IMG/VR virus record: IMGVR_UViG_3300017987_000443
Coordinates: 1-20,018 of that record
DNA length: 20,018 nt
Source of the DNA: a virus
Direction: 5' to 3' (one strand)
Shown here: positions 14,158 through 20,018 of the stretch, piece by piece
Position numbering within the stretch: the first letter of the stretch is position 1
Layout of the letters: every line of letters begins with the position of its first letter
Notes under the pieces: model-generated
Database searches by the model: none
Seen by the model: only the letters and a program-made list of their open reading frames with translations
Told to the model about the DNA's origin: nothing
Program-made: the position numbers and the translations under genes

Positions 14158-15039
14158 ATGGCGAAAAGAAAGAAGCCTGGCCAGAGATTGACGAACTTGA
14201 TTGTCGTGTCTGACCTGCATTGCGGCTGCCGCTTGGGCCTGTGCCCGCCGATGGTGAGGCTGGACGATGGTGCGGTCTATAGCCACACTCCCGTTCAGGC
14301 GGCCATCTGGCAGCGTTGGCGGGAATTCTGGCGCGACTGGGTACCGATGGTGACGCGAGGCGAACCGTATGGCGTCGTTGTGAATGGCGATGCAATCGAT
14401 GGCACACACCACCGGGCCGTGACGCAGATCAGTCAAAACCTAACCGATCAAGCCAGGATCGCGAAGGAAGTTTTACGCCCCGTCGTGGCTGGGTGCGAGG
14501 GCCGCTATTGGCATATTCGCGGCACGGAAGCGCATGTCGGCCCGTCCGGGCAAGAGGAGGAGCGTCTTGCCGAAGAGCTTGGCGCGATCCCTGACGACGA
14601 TGGACGGTTCGCCAGATGGGAACTCTGGATTGAGCTTGGCGTTGGCCTATGCCATTTAACACACCACATCGGCACGGCCGGCTCTCTGGCCTACGAAACT
14701 ACGGCTGTCCACAAGGAACTGGAGCAGGCATTTGTTGAGGCCGCACGATGGGGCGACAGACACCCAGACGTGATTGTGCGCAGTCACCGTCACCGGAATG
14801 TCGAGACCCGCATTCAGACGGCGCACGGATTTGCGACTGCCTGCACCACGGCCGGATGGCAGGCGAAGACGCCGTTTGTTTTCAAGATCGTTGGCGGGAG
14901 GCAGACCTTACCGCAGATTGGAGGAACGCTAATTCGCTCCGGCGATGAGGACGTTTACACGCGACACCGCCTCTGGAATTTGAAGCGACCGAAGGCAGTG
15001 GTCGCGATGATTCAGCAATCAGAAAGGAAGGCCGCATGA
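14158..15039 (+). CDS. Calcineurin-like metallophosphoesterase
   Basis: A 293-residue metallophosphoesterase. Motif I is SDLHCG (Asp19, His21), motif II NGDAIDG (76-82), and the later His motifs are HLTHHIG (166-172) and SHRH (209-212, the GHxH equivalent). The usual GNH[DE] is RGTEAH (121-126), so the Asn is not where expected. Relatives include phage nucleotidases and DNA-repair nucleases; substrate is not predictable. ATG at 14158 with GAGGGA at 14148-14153 is favoured over a GTG at 14146. It precedes the dNTP hydrolase genes, so nucleotide or DNA-end chemistry is possible. Confidence 0.8.
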   Translation: MAKRKKPGQRLTNLIVVSDLHCGCRLGLCPPMVRLDDGAVYSHTPVQAAIWQRWREFWRDWVPMVTRGEPYGVVVNGDAIDGTHHRAVTQISQNLTDQARIAKEVLRPVVAGCEGRYWHIRGTEAHVGPSGQEEERLAEELGAIPDDDGRFARWELWIELGVGLCHLTHHIGTAGSLAYETTAVHKELEQAFVEAARWGDRHPDVIVRSHRHRNVETRIQTAHGFATACTTAGWQAKTPFVFKIVGGRQTLPQIGGTLIRSGDEDVYTRHRLWNLKRPKAVVAMIQQSERKAA

Positions 15040-15290
15040 GCGCGGATGTAAGCACACTGGAACTTACGACGGAGCAATGGCGAGAGGAACTAATGAAGTT
15101 CGATAGGGACGACCCCGGGCTCAGCGCTAACGAACTGGCTGACGCATGTGGCCTTCCGCTTCGTACCGTACAGCAGCGACTCAGAAAGCTGCTGAAGACC
15201 AGAGGATGTAAGCGAGGATTTGCCATACGCCTTGACTCGCTAGGCCGTAGGCAACGGGTCCCAGTTTACCAACTCTTACCCGGGCATTAA
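15036..15290 (+). CDS. Small winged-helix/HTH protein
   Basis: An 84-residue protein with an HTH at about 29-52 (LSANELADACGLPLRTVQQRL, then RKL), followed by a short wing (FAIRLDSLGRRQRVPVYQL). The fold resembles MarR/IclR- or ArsR-like winged helices reduced to the DNA-binding unit. It starts in ATGA overlapping the phosphoesterase stop, with AGGAAGG at 15025-15031. A role regulating the distal part of the operon or as a DNA-binding accessory is inference. Confidence 0.62.
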   Translation: MSADVSTLELTTEQWREELMKFDRDDPGLSANELADACGLPLRTVQQRLRKLLKTRGCKRGFAIRLDSLGRRQRVPVYQLLPGH

Positions 15291-15303
15291 CTGAGGGAAC
15301 GGC

Positions 15304-15492
15304 ATGAAAGTCGACAGGTTCGACGTAGAAACAGGAAGGCGCATGGCGGTTCTTACTGAGAGTGACTTTCGCCATATACTTGTCTGGGCGGAAGCCCAGG
15401 TGGACCCATGGATTAAGCATCTCCAAAACGGCGGAGATTACACAGACTACCGTAGCTTTTACCGTTTACACCCAGAGGAAGACGCCCAATGA
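15304..15492 (+). CDS. Small hypothetical protein
   Basis: A 62-residue protein, MKVDRFDVETGRRMAVLTES at its start, with a helix containing ILVWAEAQVDPWIKHL (25-40) and an acidic end. No family recognised. GAGGGA at 15292-15297 lies 6 bases before the ATG. The stop overlaps the next gene by ATGA, so it is probably cotranslated with the diphosphohydrolase-like gene. Confidence 0.55.
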   Translation: MKVDRFDVETGRRMAVLTESDFRHILVWAEAQVDPWIKHLQNGGDYTDYRSFYRLHPEEDAQ

Positions 15493-15911
15493 GAACTTTC
15501 GACACCGGAGCCACTCGTGACGACGACACCGACAAGCTGGACTATGAAGGATTCTTCTCGCCGGTGGCCATGGAGGCGTACGCTGAGTATCTGCATAAGC
15601 ACCGTAAGCAGGCTGATGGTAAGGTGCGAGCCTCCGACAACTGGCAGAAAGGAATCTCATACGACGTGTACATGAAGTCCGCTTTCCGGCATTTCATGGA
15701 CTGGTGGACAACACATCGTGGCTATGAAGTACACGACAGAAAAGACGGCCACGAGATTTTCACGGAAGAGGCTATCTGCGCATTGATCTTCAATGCATTC
15801 GGCTACCTGCACGAGTTGCTTGTTAGTGGTCGGCCGCCAGAAGCCGCGCACGCCGCGGTTGAACGACCTGATACCTGTGATTGCGTTAATTGCACCAAGA
15901 AAGCCGCATAA
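15489..15911 (+). CDS. DUF5664-type dATP/dGTP diphosphohydrolase-like protein
   Basis: A 140-residue protein matching, by recalled pattern, phage DUF5664 / 'dATP/dGTP diphosphohydrolase N-terminal' proteins: RTFDTGATRDDDTDKLDYEG (2-21), NWQKG (51-55), RHFMDWW (67-73) and a final helix ending in FGYLHEL (104-110). This all-alpha MazG-like family removes pyrophosphate from purine dNTPs; in Z-genome phages a related MazZ step feeds 2-aminoadenine synthesis. No PurZ is seen in the window, so pool clean-up is as likely as base replacement. A C-terminal CDCVNC (130-135) may bind metal. The start overlaps the previous gene by ATGA and the HAD gene follows after 11 bases. Confidence 0.65.
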   Translation: MRTFDTGATRDDDTDKLDYEGFFSPVAMEAYAEYLHKHRKQADGKVRASDNWQKGISYDVYMKSAFRHFMDWWTTHRGYEVHDRKDGHEIFTEEAICALIFNAFGYLHELLVSGRPPEAAHAAVERPDTCDCVNCTKKAA

Positions 15912-15922
15912 GAGAGACCCCT

Positions 15923-16567
15923 ATGCTGATTACTCACATCTTTCTTGACCTGGACGACGTGTGCAACATGTTCACGATGCACGCGCTGTCGCGAGTTGGC
16001 TGCAAAGTGGAGCCGAATGAACTCGAAAAGTACGATCCTAAATGGGGCTTCGATATCGTAAAGGCAGCAAATTCACTCCTCACCCCAATCACCGGGAGCG
16101 ACCTCGCTTTCGAGTCTGCGAAGGCATTTTGGGACGAACTTACGGGGCCGGAGGTATGGCGAGACGCACCGGAGTCTCCGGAATTCCGGCCGCTTCTGGC
16201 ATTTTGCCGGGCGGTTGCGAGGCGGAACATCTGCCTGCTTACCAGCCCCGTGCGCGATCCCGGTTGCGTGACTGGCAAAATGGAATGGATTCACAGGCAC
16301 ATGCCGAAATGGATGCACCGACAATTCCTGATCGGACCTCAGAAGCATCTACTTGCCAGCGAAGTCGCGCTGTTAATCGACGACAGCGACGAGAACGTGA
16401 ATGCTTTCCGTACAGCCGGAGGCTACGCCTCTCTCTTCCCGAGGCCGTGGAACTCTCGACACGAACTCTGGCGAGACCCGCTAGGTACGGTATTTTCGGA
16501 CGTAACGCGCATTGTGAGGGCGCATGACCGTACCGGCGCTCAACTCCGGCCACCGGCGAAAGCATGA
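15923..16567 (+). CDS. HAD-superfamily phosphatase, 5'-deoxynucleotidase (NT5C)-like
   Basis: A 214-residue HAD hydrolase. Motif I is FLDLDDV (Asp9 nucleophile, Asp11), motif II Thr107/Ser108 in LLTSP, Lys141 in PQKHLL, and motif III LIDDSDEN (Asp153, Asp154). Length and the DLDDV start fit NT5C-type 5'(3')-deoxyribonucleotidases. It directly follows a dNTP diphosphohydrolase-like gene: together they could turn dNTP to dNMP to nucleoside, a reasonable inference. ATG at 15923 is used rather than TTG at 15890; ribosome site is weak (GAGAG). The stop overlaps the next start (ATGA). Confidence 0.75.
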   Translation: MLITHIFLDLDDVCNMFTMHALSRVGCKVEPNELEKYDPKWGFDIVKAANSLLTPITGSDLAFESAKAFWDELTGPEVWRDAPESPEFRPLLAFCRAVARRNICLLTSPVRDPGCVTGKMEWIHRHMPKWMHRQFLIGPQKHLLASEVALLIDDSDENVNAFRTAGGYASLFPRPWNSRHELWRDPLGTVFSDVTRIVRAHDRTGAQLRPPAKA

Positions 16568-17133
16568 CGGGAGCTTTCGCTTGGATCGGCCGGCTGGCCG
16601 AATGGATCGGGCAATGGATTCCCCAGGTAAAGCACCTGGAGTGTACGGACATTGCCGTGACGATTACCCGGGGCTCTGTGGTTCGCGTGCGGAGCCCCGG
16701 GTTAGTGGTCCTCTGGCCGTTCTGGACAAGCTACTACAGCCGGCCAGGGAATGTGCAGACCGCAATCCCACCGACCAAGACGCTCACTACGGCGGACGGG
16801 AAGTCCGTCGTGGCGGGCTGCATGGTCCGATACGAGTTCGCAAGAGACGTTGAGTCCGTCACCCGGGCCCTGATCGAGACCGACAGCGTTGAGGATTCGC
16901 TGGCCGATGAAGTGTGCGCCGTGCTCTGCGCCCTCGTGACCAGCAAGACCTTCGCTGAACTAATGGAAGACCGCACGGCCATTAACCGCTCGCTGACAGG
17001 CCGGATCGGAACTCAACTTGCCCAGTACGGAGTCCGCGTGCTCCGGGCACAGCTAGCCGACCTGGGACAATGTGTTAATTTGAACCATACCGGCTACCAG
17101 CCGGGGATCAATTATGGAGAGGAGGAGGAGTAA
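16564..17133 (+). CDS. SPFH/band-7 domain protein
   Basis: A 189-residue protein with an SPFH (stomatin/prohibitin/flotillin/HflK) domain at about 28-170: VRVRSPGLVVLWPFW (40-54), TADGKSVVAGCMVRYEFARD (76-95), then helical TSKTFAELMEDRTAINRSL and VRVLRAQLADLG. The N terminus (AFAWIGRLAEWIGQWIP) looks amphipathic and may sit on the membrane in place of a transmembrane anchor; no long coiled-coil flotillin tail is present. SPFH proteins scaffold membrane complexes, and some guard against proteases or phages. It starts in ATGA overlapping the HAD gene and ends in an acidic GEEEE. Its role in a replication operon is unknown. Confidence 0.7.
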   Translation: MTGAFAWIGRLAEWIGQWIPQVKHLECTDIAVTITRGSVVRVRSPGLVVLWPFWTSYYSRPGNVQTAIPPTKTLTTADGKSVVAGCMVRYEFARDVESVTRALIETDSVEDSLADEVCAVLCALVTSKTFAELMEDRTAINRSLTGRIGTQLAQYGVRVLRAQLADLGQCVNLNHTGYQPGINYGEEEE

Positions 17134-17892
17134 GTGCAACACCGACTAATTCACGGCGACTGCCTAGAGGTTCTGCCTACCCTCCCGCACGCCACCTGCC
17201 TGTTCGCCGACCCGCCAGACAACATCGGCCTGAAGTACGCGGAAGGCAACGACAGGCTTCCCAACTGGGAATACATCAACCTGTTCGGGGCCTGGCTGAA
17301 GCTGTTCATCCACTCGGCAGACATTGTGTGGGTGTCGTACAATGCGAAGTGGTTTGCGCAGGTCGGCACAATCGTGGATCGACTGCTTAACCTCTTCCGT
17401 TGGCTCCGGGCCCGGCAATGCATCCAGACCTTTACCTTTGGCCAGCATCGGCAAACGAGCCTCGGTAACAACTACCGACCCCTGCTCCTGCTGCATGACG
17501 AATGCGCAAAGTTCTATCCGGACCAAATCCGAATCCCATCATGGAGACAGAAACATGGCGACAAACGAGCCGACCCGAGAGGCCGAGTTCCGGGAGATGT
17601 ATTCGATTTCCCGAGAGTGGTTGGAAACTCTAAACAACGCCGATCTTGGTGCCCTACGCAACTGCATGAAGGTCTTGTCGAGCGATGCCTACGTTTTTCG
17701 ACGCCTGATTCTGGGGGCGGAACTGTCATTGATCCTTTCGCTGGAAGCGGGACCACTTTTCGTGTATGCGCGAGAATCAATCGAGAATGCATCCTGATCG
17801 AGAAGTGCAGCGCCTACTGTTCCGAGATTGCAAAAGAACACGCCCTGGAGATCGAGAGACCTCTAGGGCGTGCAGGGAATGCGGCTGCTTAA
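17134..17892 (+). CDS. Beta-class DNA methyltransferase (N6/N4-type)
   Basis: A 252-residue amino-methyltransferase in the beta order: catalytic motif IV first, then the AdoMet motif. HGDCLEVLPTL (7-17) precedes ADPPDNIGL (25-33), where the usual DPPY is DPPD. Near the C terminus, PTQLHEGLVERCL (174-186) leads to VIDPFAGSGTTF (198-209), the AdoMet-binding loop. It lacks a separable target-recognition domain beyond a central loop and has no restriction partner, so it is an orphan phage methylase, likely protecting or marking the DNA. GTG at 17134 follows GGAGGAGGAG at 17120-17130. The 3' end is overlapped by a zinc-ribbon gene. Confidence 0.82.
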   Translation: MQHRLIHGDCLEVLPTLPHATCLFADPPDNIGLKYAEGNDRLPNWEYINLFGAWLKLFIHSADIVWVSYNAKWFAQVGTIVDRLLNLFRWLRARQCIQTFTFGQHRQTSLGNNYRPLLLLHDECAKFYPDQIRIPSWRQKHGDKRADPRGRVPGDVFDFPRVVGNSKQRRSWCPTQLHEGLVERCLRFSTPDSGGGTVIDPFAGSGTTFRVCARINRECILIEKCSAYCSEIAKEHALEIERPLGRAGNAAA

Positions 17893-17972
17893 TGGTCCGC
17901 GTCGGGCAGTTCTACGTTTGTCCTAACGCGGACTGGGCCGGGAAGTGCGGGAAGCTATTCCCTCTCCTCTAA
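17787..17972 (+). CDS. Small topoisomerase-type C4 zinc-ribbon protein
   Basis: A 61-residue basic protein with a C-terminal zinc ribbon: C29, C32, C45 and C54 in CRECGCLMVRVGQFYVC and DWAGKC. The VRVGQFYVC pattern resembles the C4 zinc finger found at the ends of topoisomerase I. The start is uncertain: no start codon lies between the ATG at 17787 and the first Cys pair, so the gene must overlap the methyltransferase by about 106 bases, or be read from an ATG at 17766. Its end overlaps the convergent SprT gene by 18 bases. DNA or RNA binding is likely. Confidence 0.5.
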   Translation: MHPDREVQRLLFRDCKRTRPGDRETSRACRECGCLMVRVGQFYVCPNADWAGKCGKLFPLL

Positions 17973-18539
17973 GTCTTCCGGAGACAAGGTGGAGCCACAC
18001 GGGCACGCCGGGAGCCCGACTTCGATCCACTTTTGCGTCGTGCGCACTGTATACCCGCAGTCCTGGCATGACAGCTTCTTCATGCGGGTCGACTGCTTAG
18101 GCTCCGCGTTGCTGTATTTCAACTCAGCATGCGGATACTTGCCGATCTCACTGGCGATTTTCTTCAGTTTGATTTTCAGTTCATCGCTTGCCGTCGTGGC
18201 GGTCATTTTCCCTTCCAGCCCTACCGCCCTGGCCAGCGCGCCGAAGCGCTTGCCGTGCTTCTGGTCAACTCCAACCGCGCAGTGTACTAGCTCGTGAACG
18301 AGCACGGCCAACACTTTAATCGGATCGTCCAAGAGTGGCGAGATGAAAATCTCAAAGCTTCCATCTGCGCTCTGTTGGCTACACCACGCTTCCCCGATTC
18401 TCTTGCGGCGCTTTGCAAGAGCCGACTTAGACGGCCACGAGCACGAGGCCCGGACCTTGCGCGGGATCGGCTGTCCAGCTTCGCGGAACATTGGACGGAG
18501 CGCGCTAACGCACTCCGTCAACCATCGCTCTCTGTTCAT
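17955..18539 (-). CDS. SprT-like zinc metalloprotease with C-terminal zinc ribbon
   Basis: A 194-residue protein of the SprT/Spartan family. The zinc-binding HELVH (82-86) is followed by His95 in QKHGKRF (93-99), the third ligand context, and the C-terminal ribbon has C158/C161 (SCQDCG) and C179/C181 (CPCG). Spartan relatives cleave proteins crosslinked to DNA; bacterial SprT roles are unclear. The ATG at 18537-18539 has GAGG 6 bases upstream on this strand and overlaps the upstream gene's stop as TGATG; a GTG just before it is too close. The 3' end overlaps the zinc-ribbon gene by 18 bases. DNA-protein crosslink repair during phage replication is an attractive inference. Confidence 0.82.
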   Translation of the reverse strand: MNRERWLTECVSALRPMFREAGQPIPRKVRASCSWPSKSALAKRRKRIGEAWCSQQSADGSFEIFISPLLDDPIKVLAVLVHELVHCAVGVDQKHGKRFGALARAVGLEGKMTATTASDELKIKLKKIASEIGKYPHAELKYSNAEPKQSTRMKKLSCQDCGYTVRTTQKWIEVGLPACPCGSTLSPEDLEERE

Positions 18540-18967
18540 CACTTACCTCTCTCTGAAGCGTCACGCTTTCGGTTGATCCACCGCCGGCCACACACCGACA
18601 CGAGGTTCCGCTTGTTCCGCTTCGCTAGGTCGCGAAAGAGCGGATGGTCAATCACGCCAAGCAGATACAAATCATGCAACTCAATCGCAACGGACAGCAG
18701 TCTCTTGCTTTCCCGTTGTGCTCTAAGCTCGTACAACAATGGCCCGCGGGTATGGGTTGGCAATTGAGTGTTGCCGCACATTGGACAAAGCCTACGAAGC
18801 CTTTCCCGCCGTTCCGCGGCCCGCCTTGCCCGTAGCTGGGCGTTGTAGCAATCCTTGCACAGCGCCGCCACTCTCTGGGCGCCACCGGGCCTAGCCGGGC
18901 CTTTGAGGGCGAAGTCCCCCAGTGGCTTAGTGTGCCCACAACGAGTGCAGACCTTATACTCTGCCAT
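18539..18967 (-). CDS. Zinc-module protein related to the EndoVII N terminus
   Basis: A 142-residue basic protein with an N-terminal module C7/C10...C37/C40 (CTRCGHTKPLGDFALK, then CKDC), very similar to the first modules of the genes at 3335 and 3911. A further pair C61/C64 (CPMC) follows an Arg-rich helix. The C-terminal two-thirds hold a Leu-rich helix (ELHDLYLLGVIDH) and a basic tail with HNH-like hints (DHPLF) but no clear catalytic box. It begins at ATG with a weak GGGGA site on this strand, and its stop overlaps the SprT-like start. Branched-DNA or RNA binding is possible. Confidence 0.65.
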   Translation of the reverse strand: MAEYKVCTRCGHTKPLGDFALKGPARPGGAQRVAALCKDCYNAQLRARRAAERRERLRRLCPMCGNTQLPTHTRGPLLYELRAQRESKRLLSVAIELHDLYLLGVIDHPLFRDLAKRNKRNLVSVCGRRWINRKRDASERGK

Positions 18968-19277
18968 TAGCTAATTCCCCGAAGGTTCTCAGCACAATCT
19001 CCCTGCGCTCTGTTGTTCCATCGGCGAGGTACAGCAGGATTCCGGCCAGGGTATGCGCCGTCATTGGCGTGAAGTCGATGGCCTCCAGCCGCTTTTTGTA
19101 GCGGTTGTATCGCTGTGCCGCGGGGTTGCCGCGCGGTCGCTTGGGCCTGCGACTCGGGAATGGGTTGGTTGGGGGTTTCATAGCTTGCCTTTCTCTGGAG
19201 TGATAGCTTTCCCGGCCGGTACGCTCATTTAGAGCCCAATTCAGCCACTCGCGGAAACGATGTGTCGCATTTACCAT
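18954..19277 (-). CDS. Basic hypothetical protein
   Basis: A 107-residue basic protein with a Pro/Arg-rich middle (PSRRPKRPRGNPAAQRYNRY) and a helical C-terminal half (ILLYLADGTTERREIVLR). No family recognised. The ATG at 19275-19277 overlaps the upstream stop (ATGGTAA) with GAAAGG nearby. An internal ATG at 19179-19181 also has a good AAAGG site and would give a 75-residue protein, so the start is uncertain. Its stop overlaps the zinc-module gene by 14 bases. Confidence 0.5.
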   Translation of the reverse strand: MVNATHRFREWLNWALNERTGRESYHSRERQAMKPPTNPFPSRRPKRPRGNPAAQRYNRYKKRLEAIDFTPMTAHTLAGILLYLADGTTERREIVLRTFGELANGRV

Positions 19278-19459
19278 TGCCCGCCTTTCCTCAGCGATTC
19301 GCAGGTAATAAACCCGGCGCGCCCTTCATATTTCAGGGTGCGCTCCATTCCACGCCGGTTACTCTCCGCTTCGGCCCGGGTGTGGTACGGCCCGCAAGGC
19401 TCCACGCCTTGCAGACCGACCACCCACCAGCCGTCTTCGCGCTGCTCAATTCTCGACAT
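19271..19459 (-). CDS. Small phage hypothetical protein (YHTRAEAE type)
   Basis: A 62-residue protein beginning MSRIEQREDGWWVVGLQGVE. Short strands DGWWVVG and EPCGPYHTRAEAESNRRGM (about 21-39) match the 'Y-x-T-x-x-E-A' pattern of small phage/host proteins of unknown role, as I recall. GGAGG lies about 10 bases before the ATG on this strand, and the ATG overlaps the upstream stop (TAATG). A longer reading from a GTG-type start at 19582 is unlikely. Confidence 0.55.
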   Translation of the reverse strand: MSRIEQREDGWWVVGLQGVEPCGPYHTRAEAESNRRGMERTLKYEGRAGFITCESLRKGGQW

Positions 19460-19752
19460 TAGGCCGCCACCTCCCTTTTCGCTCTGCTGATCGGATCGGT
19501 TGGGCCTTCGTCTTCCGTGACCGGCTGCGCTCCACTCATTGGGCCGGAGTAGAGAAGCCGGGAGCACCCGCTCCCATACCACGGAATTAGTTCAACCGTA
19601 ACACAATCCACGCCATTCTCATCGACGTGGGCCGTGCATCGAACCGCGCCCGACCATGAGGCGCATTGTGTCACCATACCAGAATTGCGCGAACCTAACC
19701 GGGTCGCCTGAGTCTTGGCTTTACCTTCGCAGGAACCATAGAAACGTGCCAT
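19459..19752 (-). CDS. Conserved phage hypothetical protein (MARFYG type)
   Basis: A 97-residue protein beginning MARFYGSCEGKAKTQATRLG, with SRNSGMVTQCASWSGAV and strand-rich CVTVELIPWYGSG later. The motif order (RFYG, TRLG, SG, W-G) recalls a family of conserved phage and planctomycete proteins with no assigned role. Start at the ATG 19750-19752 with GGAG 9 bases upstream is preferred over a TTG at 19765-19767. The stop overlaps the next gene's ATG. Confidence 0.6.
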   Translation of the reverse strand: MARFYGSCEGKAKTQATRLGSRNSGMVTQCASWSGAVRCTAHVDENGVDCVTVELIPWYGSGCSRLLYSGPMSGAQPVTEDEGPTDPISRAKREVAA

Positions 19753-19784
19753 CGGTGCATTCTCCAAAGGTGTGAAACGGTTAG

Positions 19785-20018
19785 TTACCCCTCGACAATC
19801 AAGCCAGGATGCTCTTGAAGGTAGCTTTCAATTGATGCGAATTCATCCCTGTTTTCGGTGGCCCATGGGCCAAGCGGACCCAATTGATTCCAGTCTTCTG
19901 CCATTTCAGCGTATGCGCTAAGAAATCCTAACAGAGCCTCTAATCCGTCTTGCAGCGTGCCACCCCCCACCGGCGAGCATAAGTCATCGCCGATCACTTC
20001 CGTTCCGTCGCGCAGGTC
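19785..20018 (-). CDS. Acidic hypothetical protein, partial at the right window edge
   Basis: The frame is open from the window edge, so the gene may begin outside; the first possible start inside is a GTG at 19995-19997, giving 70 residues. The visible part is acidic, with a LRDGTEVIGDD hairpin-like start, a helix GLEALLGFLSAYAEM and the end HPGLIVEG. No family recognised. It is followed by a 32-base gap to the MARFYG-type gene, with no terminator visible. Confidence 0.45.
   Translation of the reverse strand, partial: DLRDGTEVIGDDLCSPVGGGTLQDGLEALLGFLSAYAEMAEDWNQLGPLGPWATENRDEFASIESYLQEHPGLIVEG

Noticed and set aside
16042-16527. Second forward frame of 161 codons inside the HAD gene
   Set aside because: It lies wholly within a gene with intact HAD motifs and has no recognisable domain.
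17324-17797. Second forward frame of 157 codons inside the methyltransferase
   Set aside because: It lies within the methyltransferase frame with intact motifs and shows no family signal.

Overview
The window reads as the integration, recombination and replication part of a temperate phage or phage-derived integrative element, most likely resident in a member of the Planctomycetota. The planctomycete assignment is an inference from recalled family features: the tyrosine recombinase carries GINCGF where other families carry the first catalytic Arg, and several small proteins (for example the one beginning MARFYG) recall conserved planctomycete or phage families. Gene density is very high, most neighbours overlap by 1 to 19 bases, and I found no rRNA, tRNA, CRISPR array, insertion sequence, capsid, tail, portal or terminase gene. 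No stretch longer than about 140 bases lacks a gene.

Left edge to about 2.2 kb, lysogeny and control: a tyrosine recombinase (135-1292), a consensus-like sigma-70 promoter (1295-1323) driving an XRE-family HTH protein (1349-1603), a stand-alone winged-helix protein (1677-2075), and then a regulatory stretch with three TGTGAC-type repeats and a perfect 8-bp dyad (2076-2126) upstream of an excisionase-like MerR/HTH_17 protein (2187-2420).

2.4 to 18.0 kb, one long rightward early operon: a Sak4-like RecA-fold ATPase, a recombination endonuclease VII-type HNH protein, a two-zinc-motif protein, a DUF669/SSB-like protein, small membrane and hypothetical proteins, a PD-(D/E)XK nuclease with a Cas4/AddB-type iron-sulfur cysteine set, a ParB-like protein, a second possibly ParB-related protein, an SF2 DEAH helicase with a zinc ribbon, a PrimPol-helicase fusion, a RusA resolvase, a calcineurin-like phosphoesterase, a small HTH protein, a DUF5664-type dATP/dGTP diphosphohydrolase, an HAD phosphatase/5'-nucleotidase-like protein, an SPFH/band-7 protein, a beta-type DNA methyltransferase and a zinc-ribbon protein. 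Together these supply end resection, annealing, ssDNA protection, branch resolution, primer synthesis and unwinding, with nucleotide-pool and DNA-modification functions at the distal end.

18.0 to 20.0 kb, a convergent leftward operon: a SprT-like metalloprotease, a third protein with the same N-terminal zinc module, and four small proteins, the last running off the right edge. The two operons meet tail to tail with an 18-base overlap and no visible terminator.

The most interesting content is the recombination module (Sak4-like ATPase, SSB-like protein, Fe-S nuclease, EndoVII, RusA and helicase in one operon), the tandem ParB-like pair, the dNTP-hydrolysis pair next to an SPFH protein and a methyltransferase, and the repeat array in front of the excisionase-like gene. 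All family calls are from reading motifs by eye; no database search was run.
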